Part shown: positions 16,418-24,037 of the stretch, one piece after another | How the letters are laid out: each line of letters starts with the position of its first letter | Position numbering within the stretch: the first letter of the stretch is position 1 | Origin: Cryobacterium sp. | Lineage (GTDB): Bacteria; Actinomycetota; Actinomycetes; Actinomycetales; Microbacteriaceae | Reading direction: 5' to 3' | DNA: 34,534 nt | Assembly (NCBI GenBank): GCA_019639015.1 | Contig: JAHBSS010000016.1 | Location: 1-34,534, forward strand | Notes under the pieces: generated by a model | Databases searched by the model: none | What the model saw: the letters and a program-made list of their open reading frames with translations, nothing else | What the model was told of the DNA's origin: nothing | Program-made: the position numbers and the translations under genes

Positions 16418-17917
16418 TCAATTTGCGCTTGCACCGAATTTCGGTGTGTGAACGGGGGACAGTGAAATGTGTACTGCTTGCTGCTCGGTGTAAAAATCCA
16501 GGGAACGATAGCCGCCTTCTTGGCCCAGTCCGCTAGCTTTCACTCCGCCAAACGGGGTCCGCAAATCACGCACGTTGTGGGAATTGAGCCAAACCATTCC
16601 GGCCTCAATTTCATGAGCGAAGTTGTGTGCGCGCTTCAAATCGTTGGTCCAAAGGTAGGCCGCGAGTCCGTACTTGACGTCGTTCGCGAGTTTCAATGCG
16701 TCCGCGTCGGTTTCGAACGGAGTGATTGCAACGACTGGACCGAAAATTTCCTCCTGGAAAATTCGGGCGGTTGGCTTGACGTCTGCGAACACTGTCGGTT
16801 GAACGTAGTTTCCGGTTGGCAGGTTGTCTGGTCTTCCACCGCCCGCGACGAGTCGGCCTTCACTCTTACCCAATTCGACATAGCTCATCACTTTCGCGTA
16901 ATGCTCCGGGTGCACAAGGGCGCCGACTTCGGTCTTCGGGTCGTGAGGATCTCCAACGACGATGTTTGAAGCACGCTTTGCGTATCGCTCCACAAATTCG
17001 TCGTAGATTCCGCGTTGAACGAGGATTCGGCTACCGGCGGTGCATCGCTCGCCGTTGAGTGAAAACACTCCAAACAAAGTTGAATCGATTGCGGCATCCA
17101 AATCTGCGTCATCGAACACGATCGCTGGAGACTTGCCGCCGAGTTCCATTGACAGTCCCTTGAGGTGTTTAGCCGAATTTCCAAAAATCAACTGGCCAGT
17201 AGTGGTTTCACCCGTGAAAGAAATGAGCGGAACGAGAGGATGCTTGACGAGCGCGTCGCCGGCCTCTTCACCGAGCCCATTGACGAGATTGAACACCCCT
17301 GTTGGCAAACCCGCCTCTTCAAAGATTCCCGCCCACAGGCTAGCCGATAGCGGAGTGAACTCCGCTGGCTTTAACACCACGGTGCAACCGGATGCGAGCG
17401 CAGGGGCAAGCTTCCAACTTTCGAGCATAAACGGTGTGTTCCAAGGTGTAATGAGTCCCGCCACACCCACAGGCTTTCGGTGCACGTAGTTCAACTGTGT
17501 TTCTGGGACTTGGTAGGTCTCATCCCTCTGGGCGACCACGAGGTCAGCGAAATACCTGAAGTTTTCGGCCGCGCGTTGAGCTTGACCTAAAGCCTGTGTA
17601 ATTGGAAGCCCGGTGTCAAAAGTTTCAAACTCGGCGAGTTCTTTGTCTCTTGATGCAACCTGGTCCGCGACTCGGTGCAGAATTTTTGCGCGTTCTCGGT
17701 TCTTCATTCGAGGCCAGGGTCCTTCGGTGAAGGCCTTGCGCGCGGCGAGAACGGCAAGTTCAATGTCGGCGGCCTTGCCGGAAGCTGCTTTCAAATAGTT
17801 CTGGTTCGTGACCGGGTCAAGCACGTCGAATGTTGAACCATCAACACTGTCAACGAACTTCCCGTCAATGTAATGCTGAATTCGGCTCGGCAGTCCTTGT
17901 GGTACGAAATGACTCAT
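16418..17917 (-). CDS. hpaE: 5-carboxymethyl-2-hydroxymuconate semialdehyde dehydrogenase
   Basis: NAD-dependent aldehyde dehydrogenase that oxidises the ring-cleavage product of HpaD to 5-carboxymethyl-2-hydroxymuconate. The protein has 499 residues. The ALDH catalytic residues are N160 (ITPWNTPF), E258 (SMELGGKSP) and C292 (NGERCTAGSR). The N-terminal IQHYIDGKFVDS and ENFRYFADLVVAQRDETYQV segments are typical of HpaE. Family alone would allow other semialdehyde substrates; the placement directly before hpaD makes the assignment firm. Its ATG overlaps the stop of the DapA-like gene (ATGA), and its stop lies 13 bases before the hpaD start. Confidence 0.95.
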   Translation of the reverse strand: MSHFVPQGLPSRIQHYIDGKFVDSVDGSTFDVLDPVTNQNYLKAASGKAADIELAVLAARKAFTEGPWPRMKNRERAKILHRVADQVASRDKELAEFETFDTGLPITQALGQAQRAAENFRYFADLVVAQRDETYQVPETQLNYVHRKPVGVAGLITPWNTPFMLESWKLAPALASGCTVVLKPAEFTPLSASLWAGIFEEAGLPTGVFNLVNGLGEEAGDALVKHPLVPLISFTGETTTGQLIFGNSAKHLKGLSMELGGKSPAIVFDDADLDAAIDSTLFGVFSLNGERCTAGSRILVQRGIYDEFVERYAKRASNIVVGDPHDPKTEVGALVHPEHYAKVMSYVELGKSEGRLVAGGGRPDNLPTGNYVQPTVFADVKPTARIFQEEIFGPVVAITPFETDADALKLANDVKYGLAAYLWTNDLKRAHNFAHEIEAGMVWLNSHNVRDLRTPFGGVKASGLGQEGGYRSLDFYTEQQAVHISLSPVHTPKFGASAN

Positions 17918-18861
17918 TTGGTGGCACCAATCTCGAAACCTTCAGCGGATGTCAGGTAATTTTTGCCCTCTTCAAGCAACGCCTTGATCTTGATCAAACC
18001 CGCCTCAGTGGGTTCGATGAGTGGTGCACGCACGTGACCGCTTCTAACCAGGCCGCGTTGTTCGAGCACCCATTTTCCCGGCGCCGGGTTCGTCTCAACG
18101 AATAGCAAATCAACAAGCGGATGAAGTCCGTAATGAATCTTGCGAGCTCTCTCAAAATCACCAGCTTCCCAAGCTTCATACATTTCGGCTACCGCTGCTG
18201 GGGCGATATTTGCGGTAGCGCTTACGAAGCCCGCCCCACCGAGCGACATGAGTGGAAGACAAAGCAGTTCGATACCGGACCAAACCAATAATTCTGGGCC
18301 ACACAAGTGGAGCACTCTAGAGAAGTGTTCAAAGTCCTTGGTTGTTTCTTTTACACCGACAAAATTCTCAACATCTTTGAAGAGTCTTGCGACAGTTTCC
18401 GGGGCAATATCAACCGCGGTTCGACTTGGAACGTTGTAGGCGACGATTGGCAGATCTGGGAATTCGTTTGCAACCGTTAGGTACCACTGGTAGAGAGCCT
18501 CTTGAGTTGGTCGCGCGTAATAAGGCGTGATGATGAGAGCCGCATCGATTCCCGCGTCGCGTGCTGCTGCAGTCAGTTCCAAAGTTTCGTCTAGCTTCGC
18601 CGAACCCGTGCCAGGCATGAATGGAACTCGGTCTGCAATCACATCGGCGACGATTTTGATTGCTTCGGCTCGCTCGGAAATCTTCTGGGAACTGGGCTCT
18701 CCCGTCGATCCGCCAATTGAAATTCCGTGACTTCCTGAAGCAAGTTGCCATTCAACTAGATTCTTCAGGCTTTCGGTGTCGAGCGCACCGTCTGAAGTGA
18801 ACGGGGTCATTAGTGGGGCGATTGACCCCTTGATGCTTTTCGGGTTGCTTCGGAATTTCAT
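17914..18861 (-). CDS. DapA-family class I aldolase of the hydroxyphenylacetate operon
   Basis: Schiff-base aldolase/lyase of the dihydrodipicolinate synthase/N-acetylneuraminate lyase family, 315 residues. K171 in GVKETTKD is the pyruvate-binding lysine. Y142 in YNVPSRT and the GSTGE loop (51-55) complete the active site. R147 of PSRT is kept. True lysine-pathway DapA has GTTGE; here the first Thr is Ser. The gene is embedded between gntR and hpaE with four-base overlaps on both sides, and no HpcH/HpaI-type aldolase is seen nearby. I infer that it performs the final aldol cleavage of 4-hydroxy-2-oxoheptanedioate to pyruvate and succinate semialdehyde (or another pyruvate-releasing step), and is not a lysine biosynthesis enzyme. 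That function is inference from context. Confidence 0.85.
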   Translation of the reverse strand: MKFRSNPKSIKGSIAPLMTPFTSDGALDTESLKNLVEWQLASGSHGISIGGSTGEPSSQKISERAEAIKIVADVIADRVPFMPGTGSAKLDETLELTAAARDAGIDAALIITPYYARPTQEALYQWYLTVANEFPDLPIVAYNVPSRTAVDIAPETVARLFKDVENFVGVKETTKDFEHFSRVLHLCGPELLVWSGIELLCLPLMSLGGAGFVSATANIAPAAVAEMYEAWEAGDFERARKIHYGLHPLVDLLFVETNPAPGKWVLEQRGLVRSGHVRAPLIEPTEAGLIKIKALLEEGKNYLTSAEGFEIGATK

Positions 18862-19580
18862 GCGGTTTCCTTGATTCTTGTGTGCTTGCTTCGTGCAGTC
18901 TCGTGTTCTAAGAACGCATCCAGGGTTGCGAGTCGGTGATTGCGTGCGGCCAATTCGATTTCAAGAGGGTCGGCATCCGTTTCGATGAGATGGAGGATTT
19001 TCTCGTGCTCCGCGACGGACTGTTTTGCGCGGCCAGGTACGAAGCTGAAAATTGATTCGCGAAGAACCCCGAGCCTTGCCCAGCCTCTGTCGACGAGTTC
19101 GCGAATGTGCGGATTCGGACATGGTTCGAACAGGATCGTATGAAACTCTCGATTTAGTGAAGTGAAGGCCAGCGGATCGAAATGGTCGAGCGTTTCAGAA
19201 AGCTCAAGGTTCACCTCTCGTGCCCGCGCAATGTCAGTCTTACTGAGCAAGGGGGCGGATGCACAAGTCGCCCAACCCTCCACGAGGCTAAGTGTTTGCA
19301 TTGTGATTTCGTACTCTCGCGGGTTCACCATTGTCACTCTTGCCCCGACGTTGCGTTCGAATTCGACGAGTCCTTCGGCTTCGAGGCGTCTGATAGCTTC
19401 GCGAACCGGAACGACGCTCACATCAAGATCGGCCGCTATGGTTGCGAGCACCAGTCGGTAACCGGGGCTGTAGCGACCACTGTTGATCTCTCCGCGAAGG
19501 TAGTCGTATGCGAGCTGTGACTTGCTCTTACTCGGTGACTCTGAGTCCTGAGTCTCTGCGCTTAGTGTTTCAGTAGCCAC
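18858..19580 (-). CDS. GntR-family regulator, FCD subfamily, of the hpa operon
   Basis: A 240-residue transcription factor. The winged helix-turn-helix spans about residues 20-88: SQLAYDYLRGEINSGRYSPGY, then AADLDVSVVPVREAIRRLEAEGLVEF, which is the GntR signature. The C-terminal FCD ligand-binding domain is all-helical and contains the metal-site-like residues NREFHTILF, SVAEHEKILHLIE and ARNHRLATLD. These histidines usually bind a metal that holds a carboxylate ligand. The GTG start at 19580 overlaps the end of the FAH-RraA gene by 19 bases and its stop overlaps the DapA-like gene (ATGA). It probably senses a dicarboxylate-type pathway intermediate and controls its own operon; the target site is not identified with confidence. 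Confidence 0.92.
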   Translation of the reverse strand: MATETLSAETQDSESPSKSKSQLAYDYLRGEINSGRYSPGYRLVLATIAADLDVSVVPVREAIRRLEAEGLVEFERNVGARVTMVNPREYEITMQTLSLVEGWATCASAPLLSKTDIARAREVNLELSETLDHFDPLAFTSLNREFHTILFEPCPNPHIRELVDRGWARLGVLRESIFSFVPGRAKQSVAEHEKILHLIETDADPLEIELAARNHRLATLDAFLEHETARSKHTRIKETA

Positions 19581-20992
19581 TCTTGGTACCTCCGCTTCCA
19601 GTCCTCATTCATTGGGTAAAGACCATCGACACTAGCGCCTTCAGCGACCTGCTCCGAGATGAATTGTTCTTGCCGCTCTTGTTCGATTGCGGCATCGACA
19701 ACTTCCTCGACGAGGTTCGGTGGGATAACGATCACACCGTCCGCATCGCCGACTATGACGTCGCCCGGTTGAACCGCTGTGCCGCCGCAGGCGATGGTTT
19801 CGTCTGTTGCCCAAGGCACATGGCGGCGCCCGAGTACCGCAGGGTGGGGCCCGGCGTGATAAGTGGGAATCCCGAGTTCAGTTACGGCATCCAAGTCACG
19901 GATGCCACCGTCAGTGACAATTCCGGCGGCGCCTTTGACCTGCGCACGCAATGCCAAAATGTCACCGACGGTCCCTGTTCCTTTTTCACCGCGGGCATCG
20001 ATCACTAGCACTTCACCTGGGCCTAACGAATCGAATGCGCGCTTTTGAGCGTTGAATCCGCCTCCGTGGCTTTCGAATAAGTCTTCTCTGCCGGGAATGA
20101 ATCGTAATGTTCGGGTAGTTCCAATCAACTTTGATTGCGGTTGAGTCGAGTGAACTCCGTCAATTGATACGGTGTTGAGTCCACGCTTGCGCAATTGCGA
20201 ACTCAAAGTGGCTGTGCCTACCGAACTGAGCTTTTCGATCAACTCGGGTTGCAGCGCGCTGCTCGGGGTTCGACCGTATGCTTCGTCGCGCTGGGTATCA
20301 TCCACTTTTGGTTTGGCTCCAAAGTCCGCGAATGGCACGTTTCCCTGAGTCACCGTTGTCAGCAACTTGCCGGTGCTTTCATTGCCGGAACTAACTTCGA
20401 CCTCCACGGTGTCGCCTGGTCTAACAACGGTTGAACCGGCAGGGGTTCCAGTCAAAATTAGGTCGCCGACTTCGAGGGTTATCAATTGCGAAAGGTCCGC
20501 AACTAGTTGAGCGAAATCGAACAACAGGGTCGCAGAACTGTCATCCTGAACTAACTCACCGTTGACCCAAGTTCGAACTTGTAGCTGCTTGGGGTCAAGC
20601 TTGGTTGCATCCAATACGGCTGGACCAACCGGAGTGAAACCGTCGCCACCTTTCGACCTGAGGTTCGATCCCTTGTCCGCGTAGCGAAGATCGTAAATGC
20701 CGAAGTCGTTGGCTGCGGTTACTCCCGAAACCGACGACCAGGCATTCTTTGGGTCCACTCGCCGAGTGGTTTTTCCGATCACTAATGCGATTTCGCCTTC
20801 GAAGGCGAGCAATTCACAACCGAGGGGTAGTTCGATAGTTGAGCCTGTCGTGGAAAGCGAGGACGCAGGCTTCAAGAAATAGCTTGGCAAACTAGGAGTT
20901 CGACCACGTTGTGCTGCCCGGCTGGGATAGTTGAGGTGAACCGCGATGACTTTGCCGGGGCGGGGTTCTTTAGGATTGTAATCAGTAGTCAA
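19562..20992 (-). CDS. FAH-domain isomerase/hydratase fused to an RraA-type aldolase/decarboxylase domain
   Basis: Two-domain protein of 476 residues. Residues about 10-215 form a fumarylacetoacetate hydrolase-type domain with metal ligands E65, E67 (FEGEIALVIG) and D96 (AANDFGIYD), then KGGDGFTPVGP and GDLILTGTPAG, like HpaG/HpcE. Residues about 245-476 form an RraA-like domain. It carries the D-X20-R-D motif of class II 4-hydroxy-4-methyl-2-oxoglutarate aldolases: D344, then exactly twenty residues, then R365-D366. E. coli HpaG instead consists of two FAH repeats. The fusion probably handles isomerisation of 5-carboxymethyl-2-hydroxymuconate plus a decarboxylation or pyruvate-aldol step. 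The TTG start at 20992 is chosen for AAAGGAG six bases upstream and a promoter just before it; an open extension to 21064 lacks these. Confidence 0.88.
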   Translation of the reverse strand: MTTDYNPKEPRPGKVIAVHLNYPSRAAQRGRTPSLPSYFLKPASSLSTTGSTIELPLGCELLAFEGEIALVIGKTTRRVDPKNAWSSVSGVTAANDFGIYDLRYADKGSNLRSKGGDGFTPVGPAVLDATKLDPKQLQVRTWVNGELVQDDSSATLLFDFAQLVADLSQLITLEVGDLILTGTPAGSTVVRPGDTVEVEVSSGNESTGKLLTTVTQGNVPFADFGAKPKVDDTQRDEAYGRTPSSALQPELIEKLSSVGTATLSSQLRKRGLNTVSIDGVHSTQPQSKLIGTTRTLRFIPGREDLFESHGGGFNAQKRAFDSLGPGEVLVIDARGEKGTGTVGDILALRAQVKGAAGIVTDGGIRDLDAVTELGIPTYHAGPHPAVLGRRHVPWATDETIACGGTAVQPGDVIVGDADGVIVIPPNLVEEVVDAAIEQERQEQFISEQVAEGASVDGLYPMNEDWKRRYQEWLLKH

Positions 20993-20998
20993 CGCACT

Positions 20999-21005
20999 CT
21001 CCTTT
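20999..21005 (-). promoter_or_regulatory. Ribosome binding site for the FAH-RraA gene
   Basis: AAAGGAG on the minus strand, six bases upstream of the TTG at 20992. It fixes this unusual TTG as the start. Confidence 0.75.
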
Positions 21006-21015
21006 GATGTACAAA

Positions 21016-21043
21016 ATAATATACGATTTTCAGAATTTGTCGA
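21016..21043 (-). promoter_or_regulatory. Probable promoter of the minus-strand hpa operon
   Basis: On the minus strand, TCGACA (21043-21038) is a five-of-six match to the -35 box and TATTAT (21021-21016) a good -10 box, with a 16-base spacer. The expected start of transcription lies near 21008, just before the ribosome binding site of the FAH-RraA gene, giving a very short leader. An imperfect AT-rich palindrome (GTACAAAATAATATAC, 21010-21025 on the plus strand) overlaps the -10 box and is a candidate regulator site. Confidence 0.55.
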
Positions 21044-21067
21044 TGCCTGACCTTCCACCGGCACGAT

Positions 21068-21763
21068 TCATTGCAGATCCTCGGTGATTTGCTTTGCGGC
21101 GAGATTTAGCCGCGAACCCAGCGTTTCAACCGGTTCCACTGTTGCGATGTAAACCACCGCGATTGTTGCCGGGGGTTGCCCCTTGAGTTTCAGTGGAGCA
21201 GCCACGCAAGTCAAACCTGGAATGACTTCGTCGTGACTAGTTGCGAAGCCACGAAGGGCGACTTCAAGCGCTTCCGGTCGAAATTGCTGGCCTAGGCTGC
21301 GAATTTGCGTTTGGCTCATGACTGATTGGATTGCTATTCCTGGCGCTCCAACCGAGAGTTCATGTCGAGTACCGGGTCGTTGCGCAATGCTCGCGTGGGC
21401 GTGATTCGGCTCGACACTTACGAGGGTTACCACTTGGCTTCGGTCGAGAACTGCCAAAAATGTTGTCATCCCGAGATCATTTGCAACTTGAGTGATAACC
21501 GGCAAAGTTGCAGTCTGCAGATCGCGGGAAACGTTTTGAGCGAGGGTAGCCATGCGTGGGGCAAGTTGCACTGCTCCGTCAGCGTTTCTTGTGACAAGCC
21601 CGTGATCCTCAAGTGTGCGCAAGATTCTATACGCGATTGACCGGTGTACTCCAAGGCTGCTGGCCAAAGAGTCGATTGTTGGCGGGATTGTTGCTTCGGC
21701 CAGGACCTCAAGCATTTGGATTCCCCGTGAGAGAGTCTGCGAATGAGTTGAGCCTGAATGCAT
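21068..21763 (-). CDS. IclR-family transcriptional regulator
   Basis: A 231-residue regulator. The N-terminal winged helix (SQTLSRGIQMLEVLAEA, then LASSLGVHRSIAYRILRTLEDHGLV) is the IclR DNA-binding domain. The C-terminal effector domain includes LVSVEPNHAHASIAQRPGTRHELSVGAPGIAI and VAAPLKLKGQPPATIAVVY, the usual pocket segments. It lies between two divergent halves of the hpa cluster and probably responds to 4-hydroxyphenylacetate or a catechol product. Start choice: ATG 21763 is favoured because the predicted promoter and operator at 21797-21851 leave a leader of about 50 bases. A TTG at 21802 would lie inside the operator with almost no leader. The stop is 75 bases from the FAH-RraA start on the same strand. 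Confidence 0.9.
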   Translation of the reverse strand: MHSGSTHSQTLSRGIQMLEVLAEATIPPTIDSLASSLGVHRSIAYRILRTLEDHGLVTRNADGAVQLAPRMATLAQNVSRDLQTATLPVITQVANDLGMTTFLAVLDRSQVVTLVSVEPNHAHASIAQRPGTRHELSVGAPGIAIQSVMSQTQIRSLGQQFRPEALEVALRGFATSHDEVIPGLTCVAAPLKLKGQPPATIAVVYIATVEPVETLGSRLNLAAKQITEDLQ

Positions 21764-21796
21764 TTCGCTTGTCTTTCGCTGGCGTTGAGGGCTATT

Positions 21797-21811
21797 GTTC
21801 AAAGAAAGAAC
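21797..21811. promoter_or_regulatory. Operator palindrome 1, GTTC-N7-GAAC
   Basis: The sequence GTTCAAAGAAAGAAC is a 15-base palindrome with four-base arms around a seven-base centre. It has the same arms and spacing as a second copy starting exactly 20 bases further on, about two helical turns, so both would face the same side of the DNA. It lies just downstream of the predicted iclR transcription start and upstream of hpaC. Confidence 0.7.
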
Positions 21812-21816
21812 ATTGT

Positions 21817-21831
21817 GTTCGATATTAGAAC
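21817..21831. promoter_or_regulatory. Operator palindrome 2, GTTC-N7-GAAC
   Basis: The sequence GTTCGATATTAGAAC repeats the arms and spacing of the palindrome at 21797-21811, but with an unrelated centre. It overlaps the predicted -10 box of iclR and lies 22 bases upstream of the hpaC ATG, where hpaC transcription must also begin. Paired palindromes between an IclR gene and its divergent target are a common arrangement for tetrameric IclR regulators. Confidence 0.7.
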
Positions 21832-21851
21832 ACGAGAGCGGAGAATATCAA
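21822..21851 (-). promoter_or_regulatory. Probable iclR promoter
   Basis: On the minus strand, TTGATA (21851-21846) is a five-of-six -35 match, followed by an 18-base spacer and TAATAT (21827-21822) as -10. The predicted transcription start near 21815 falls between the two palindromes, which suggests autoregulation by IclR. Confidence 0.5.
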
Positions 21852-21853
21852 CG

Positions 21854-22384
21854 ATGGCTTCGAGAATCCAAAAGGGTTTCGAACCTGGTTCGCGGTTGTA
21901 CCAGCCGCCACAATTGCACTTGCGAGGTAGCTTTAGTAGGTTCGCCACTGGCGTTGCTGTCTTGACGTTTGAAGCAAGCGATGGGCGTCACGGAATCACC
22001 ATAAACTCGTTCACTTCCGTCTCGATGGAGCCGCCACTCGTTCTCGTTAGCATCGCGAGATCAACCAAGACGCACGATGAACTTTCGGGCAAACCGTTCA
22101 CAGTCAACATATTGGGAGCTGAACAAGAAGATATTGCCAAACACTATTCCGGTCGGCCGAATCGGGAACCGACCTGGGTTCAAGGTGATATTGCTCCGCG
22201 CCTCAGCGGGCCACTCGCTTGGTTTTCCTGCACGCCGTGGGCCGAATATGACGGTGGCGATCACACCCTCTACCTCGGCGAAGTTCAGCAGTATGACTAT
22301 CGTCGTGGTGATGCCCTTGGGTTCGTTGGTGGCCGCTTCGTAACTATTCCTGAAAATCTCGGTGGCCATGAAGCCCTTATTTAG
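21854..22384 (+). CDS. hpaC: Flavin reductase component of 4-hydroxyphenylacetate 3-monooxygenase
   Basis: NAD(P)H:flavin oxidoreductase, 176 residues, that supplies reduced flavin to HpaB. It has the flavin-reductase-like fold: FSRFATGVAVLTFEASDGRHGITINSF region near the N-terminus (flavin-binding TxNSFxSVSxEPPLV pattern), LVSIARSTKTHDEL, then FTVNILGAEQEDIAKHYSG. GGDHTLYLGEV is the usual GDHxxxxGxV motif near the C-terminus. ATG 21854 is chosen as start, with GGAG at 21840-21843; the frame is open upstream through the operator region but that part is not family-like. It is the first gene of the plus-strand hpa unit and directly downstream of the paired operators. Confidence 0.93.
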   Translation: MASRIQKGFEPGSRLYQPPQLHLRGSFSRFATGVAVLTFEASDGRHGITINSFTSVSMEPPLVLVSIARSTKTHDELSGKPFTVNILGAEQEDIAKHYSGRPNREPTWVQGDIAPRLSGPLAWFSCTPWAEYDGGDHTLYLGEVQQYDYRRGDALGFVGGRFVTIPENLGGHEALI

Positions 22385-22423
22385 AAGTACCGCAATTGAA
22401 AACCAATAGCCGCGGGCAATCAA

Positions 22424-22443
22424 TCCCCTGAAACTAAAGGGGA
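22424..22443 (+). promoter_or_regulatory. Stem-loop between hpaC and hpaB
   Basis: TCCCCT (22424-22429) pairs with AGGGGA (22438-22443) around an eight-base loop. It lies 27 bases upstream of the hpaB ATG and is not followed by a T-run. It could stabilise or separate the hpaC and hpaB parts of the message. Function is speculative. Confidence 0.3.
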
Positions 22444-22470
22444 GAACATAGTGAGAGTCAGAGGAGTCAA

Positions 22471-23925
22471 ATGGGCGCCAGAACTGGTCAACAGTATTTA
22501 GACAAGATCAACTCGATGCGGCCGCACGTCAACATTGACGGTGTAGTTGTAAGCGAGAACATCGCTGAGCATCCGGCATTCAAGAATGTCGCGCGCACCT
22601 ACGCGAAATTATTCGATCTTCAACACGATCCTAAGTACAAAGACAAACTCACCTACAAGTCACCAACAACCGGCGATCCGGTAAATGTGTCGTTCTTGCA
22701 ACCGCGCACTCTTGAAGACCTCGAGCGCCGACGCGCTGGAATTCAAGTTTGGGCAGAATATTCAAACGGTTTCTTGGGTCGTACCGGCGACTACATGAAC
22801 TCGTCGCTGACAGCGCTTTCGTCGGCGAAGAAGTGGTTCGAGCAGGCGGACCCGGTGTTTGGGGAGCGGATAGAAGCGTATTACGAGCAAGCGAGGGAGA
22901 ACGACTGGCTTGCAACGCACACGTTGATTCCACCGCAAGTGAACCGGTCGGTTTCCGGTAGCGAACAACTCGGTGGTCAGTTAGCAGCTCGAATCGTTGA
23001 AGAACGACCGGACGGAATAGTGATTCACGGCGCCAGGATGCTAGCGACCGTCGCACCTATAGCCGACGAACTCCTGGTGTTCCCGTCAACGGTACTTCGC
23101 GGTACACCGGAAGACGCACCGTACTCATACGCGTTTGCGATCCAGAACGATGCTCCTGGACTCAAATACCTCTGCCGTAGTTCGCTTCACAACGGCGGCT
23201 CGCACTTTGATGAACCGCTCGCAAGTCGCTACGAAGAGATGGATGCGGTCGTGGCATTCGACCAAGTATTCGTACCGAACGAGCGCATCTTCATGCTCGG
23301 TCATCCGGAACTTTGCAACAACTTCTATACCGATACCGGCGCGACAGCGCTCATGACCCAACAAGTCGTAACGCGAACCATCGCCAAGAGCGAATTCTTT
23401 CTCGGGCTTGCAACCGAGATTTCCGAAGCAATCGGAATCGATGGGTTCCTTCACATTCAAGAAGCGCTCGCGGAACTAGTGGTTGACGTCGAGATCGGCA
23501 AAGCGCTCATGCGTTCGGCCGAGGTTGACGCAAAGCTAAATGAGTGGGGCATGATGACCCCGCACTGGCCAACCTTGAATGCGGCAAGAAACTGGTACCC
23601 GAAGATCTCGCAGCGGTTCCCGCAAATCATTCGAATGTTTTGTGCGAGTGGCTTAATGGCACTGCCAAGCGAAGCTGACCTTGCAAGTGACGCACTCGCC
23701 GATATCGAGTTGTACCTACAAGGAAAGTCGCTCACCGGACCGGAGCGCGTGAAGTTGTTCCGTCTTGCATACGATGCGTCAATCACTGGGTTCTCTTCAA
23801 GGCAAGCACTGTATGAGTATTTCTTCTTCGGTGACCCGGTGCGCATGGCCGGGGCACTTGTGAGTAGCTATGACAAGCAGCCGTTACAACAACGGATTCG
23901 CGATTTCCTAGAACGCCAGGACTGA
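22471..23925 (+). CDS. hpaB: 4-hydroxyphenylacetate 3-monooxygenase, oxygenase component
   Basis: FADH2-dependent hydroxylase that converts 4-hydroxyphenylacetate to 3,4-dihydroxyphenylacetate. The protein has 484 residues with an acyl-CoA-dehydrogenase-like fold. It opens with GARTGQQYLDKINSMRP and contains RRAGIQVWAEYSNGFLGRTG, the THTLIPPQVNRS segment, DGIVIHGARMLATVAPIADE and AVVAFDQVFVPNERIFMLG, all typical of the HpaB family. GAGGAG (22461-22466) precedes the ATG by four bases. The two-component partner hpaC lies immediately upstream. A chlorophenol or other phenol monooxygenase role is possible for the family, but hpaD and hpaE next door support 4-hydroxyphenylacetate. Confidence 0.95.
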   Translation: MGARTGQQYLDKINSMRPHVNIDGVVVSENIAEHPAFKNVARTYAKLFDLQHDPKYKDKLTYKSPTTGDPVNVSFLQPRTLEDLERRRAGIQVWAEYSNGFLGRTGDYMNSSLTALSSAKKWFEQADPVFGERIEAYYEQARENDWLATHTLIPPQVNRSVSGSEQLGGQLAARIVEERPDGIVIHGARMLATVAPIADELLVFPSTVLRGTPEDAPYSYAFAIQNDAPGLKYLCRSSLHNGGSHFDEPLASRYEEMDAVVAFDQVFVPNERIFMLGHPELCNNFYTDTGATALMTQQVVTRTIAKSEFFLGLATEISEAIGIDGFLHIQEALAELVVDVEIGKALMRSAEVDAKLNEWGMMTPHWPTLNAARNWYPKISQRFPQIIRMFCASGLMALPSEADLASDALADIELYLQGKSLTGPERVKLFRLAYDASITGFSSRQALYEYFFFGDPVRMAGALVSSYDKQPLQQRIRDFLERQD

Positions 23926-24037
23926 TTACGGCGAGATAGCGGCGGAGCCTTTTACGCGGCTATTGGTATTGCGAGAACGCTCAGCCGACAGTTGCTCTAA
24001 ATGGATACGCTTGAGTGAACCCAATGAGGAGTTATCA

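Noticed and set aside
21764-21802. TTG 21802 as start of iclR
   Set aside because: It lies inside the first palindrome, about 13 bases from the predicted transcription start, with no ribosome binding site. ATG 21763 fits better, though the TTG is not excluded.
22451-22501. Sixteen-codon leader ORF (GTG 22451) overlapping the hpaB start
   Set aside because: It has a nearby AGGGGAG, but it is very short, out of frame with hpaB, and shows no regulatory codon run. Chance is likely.
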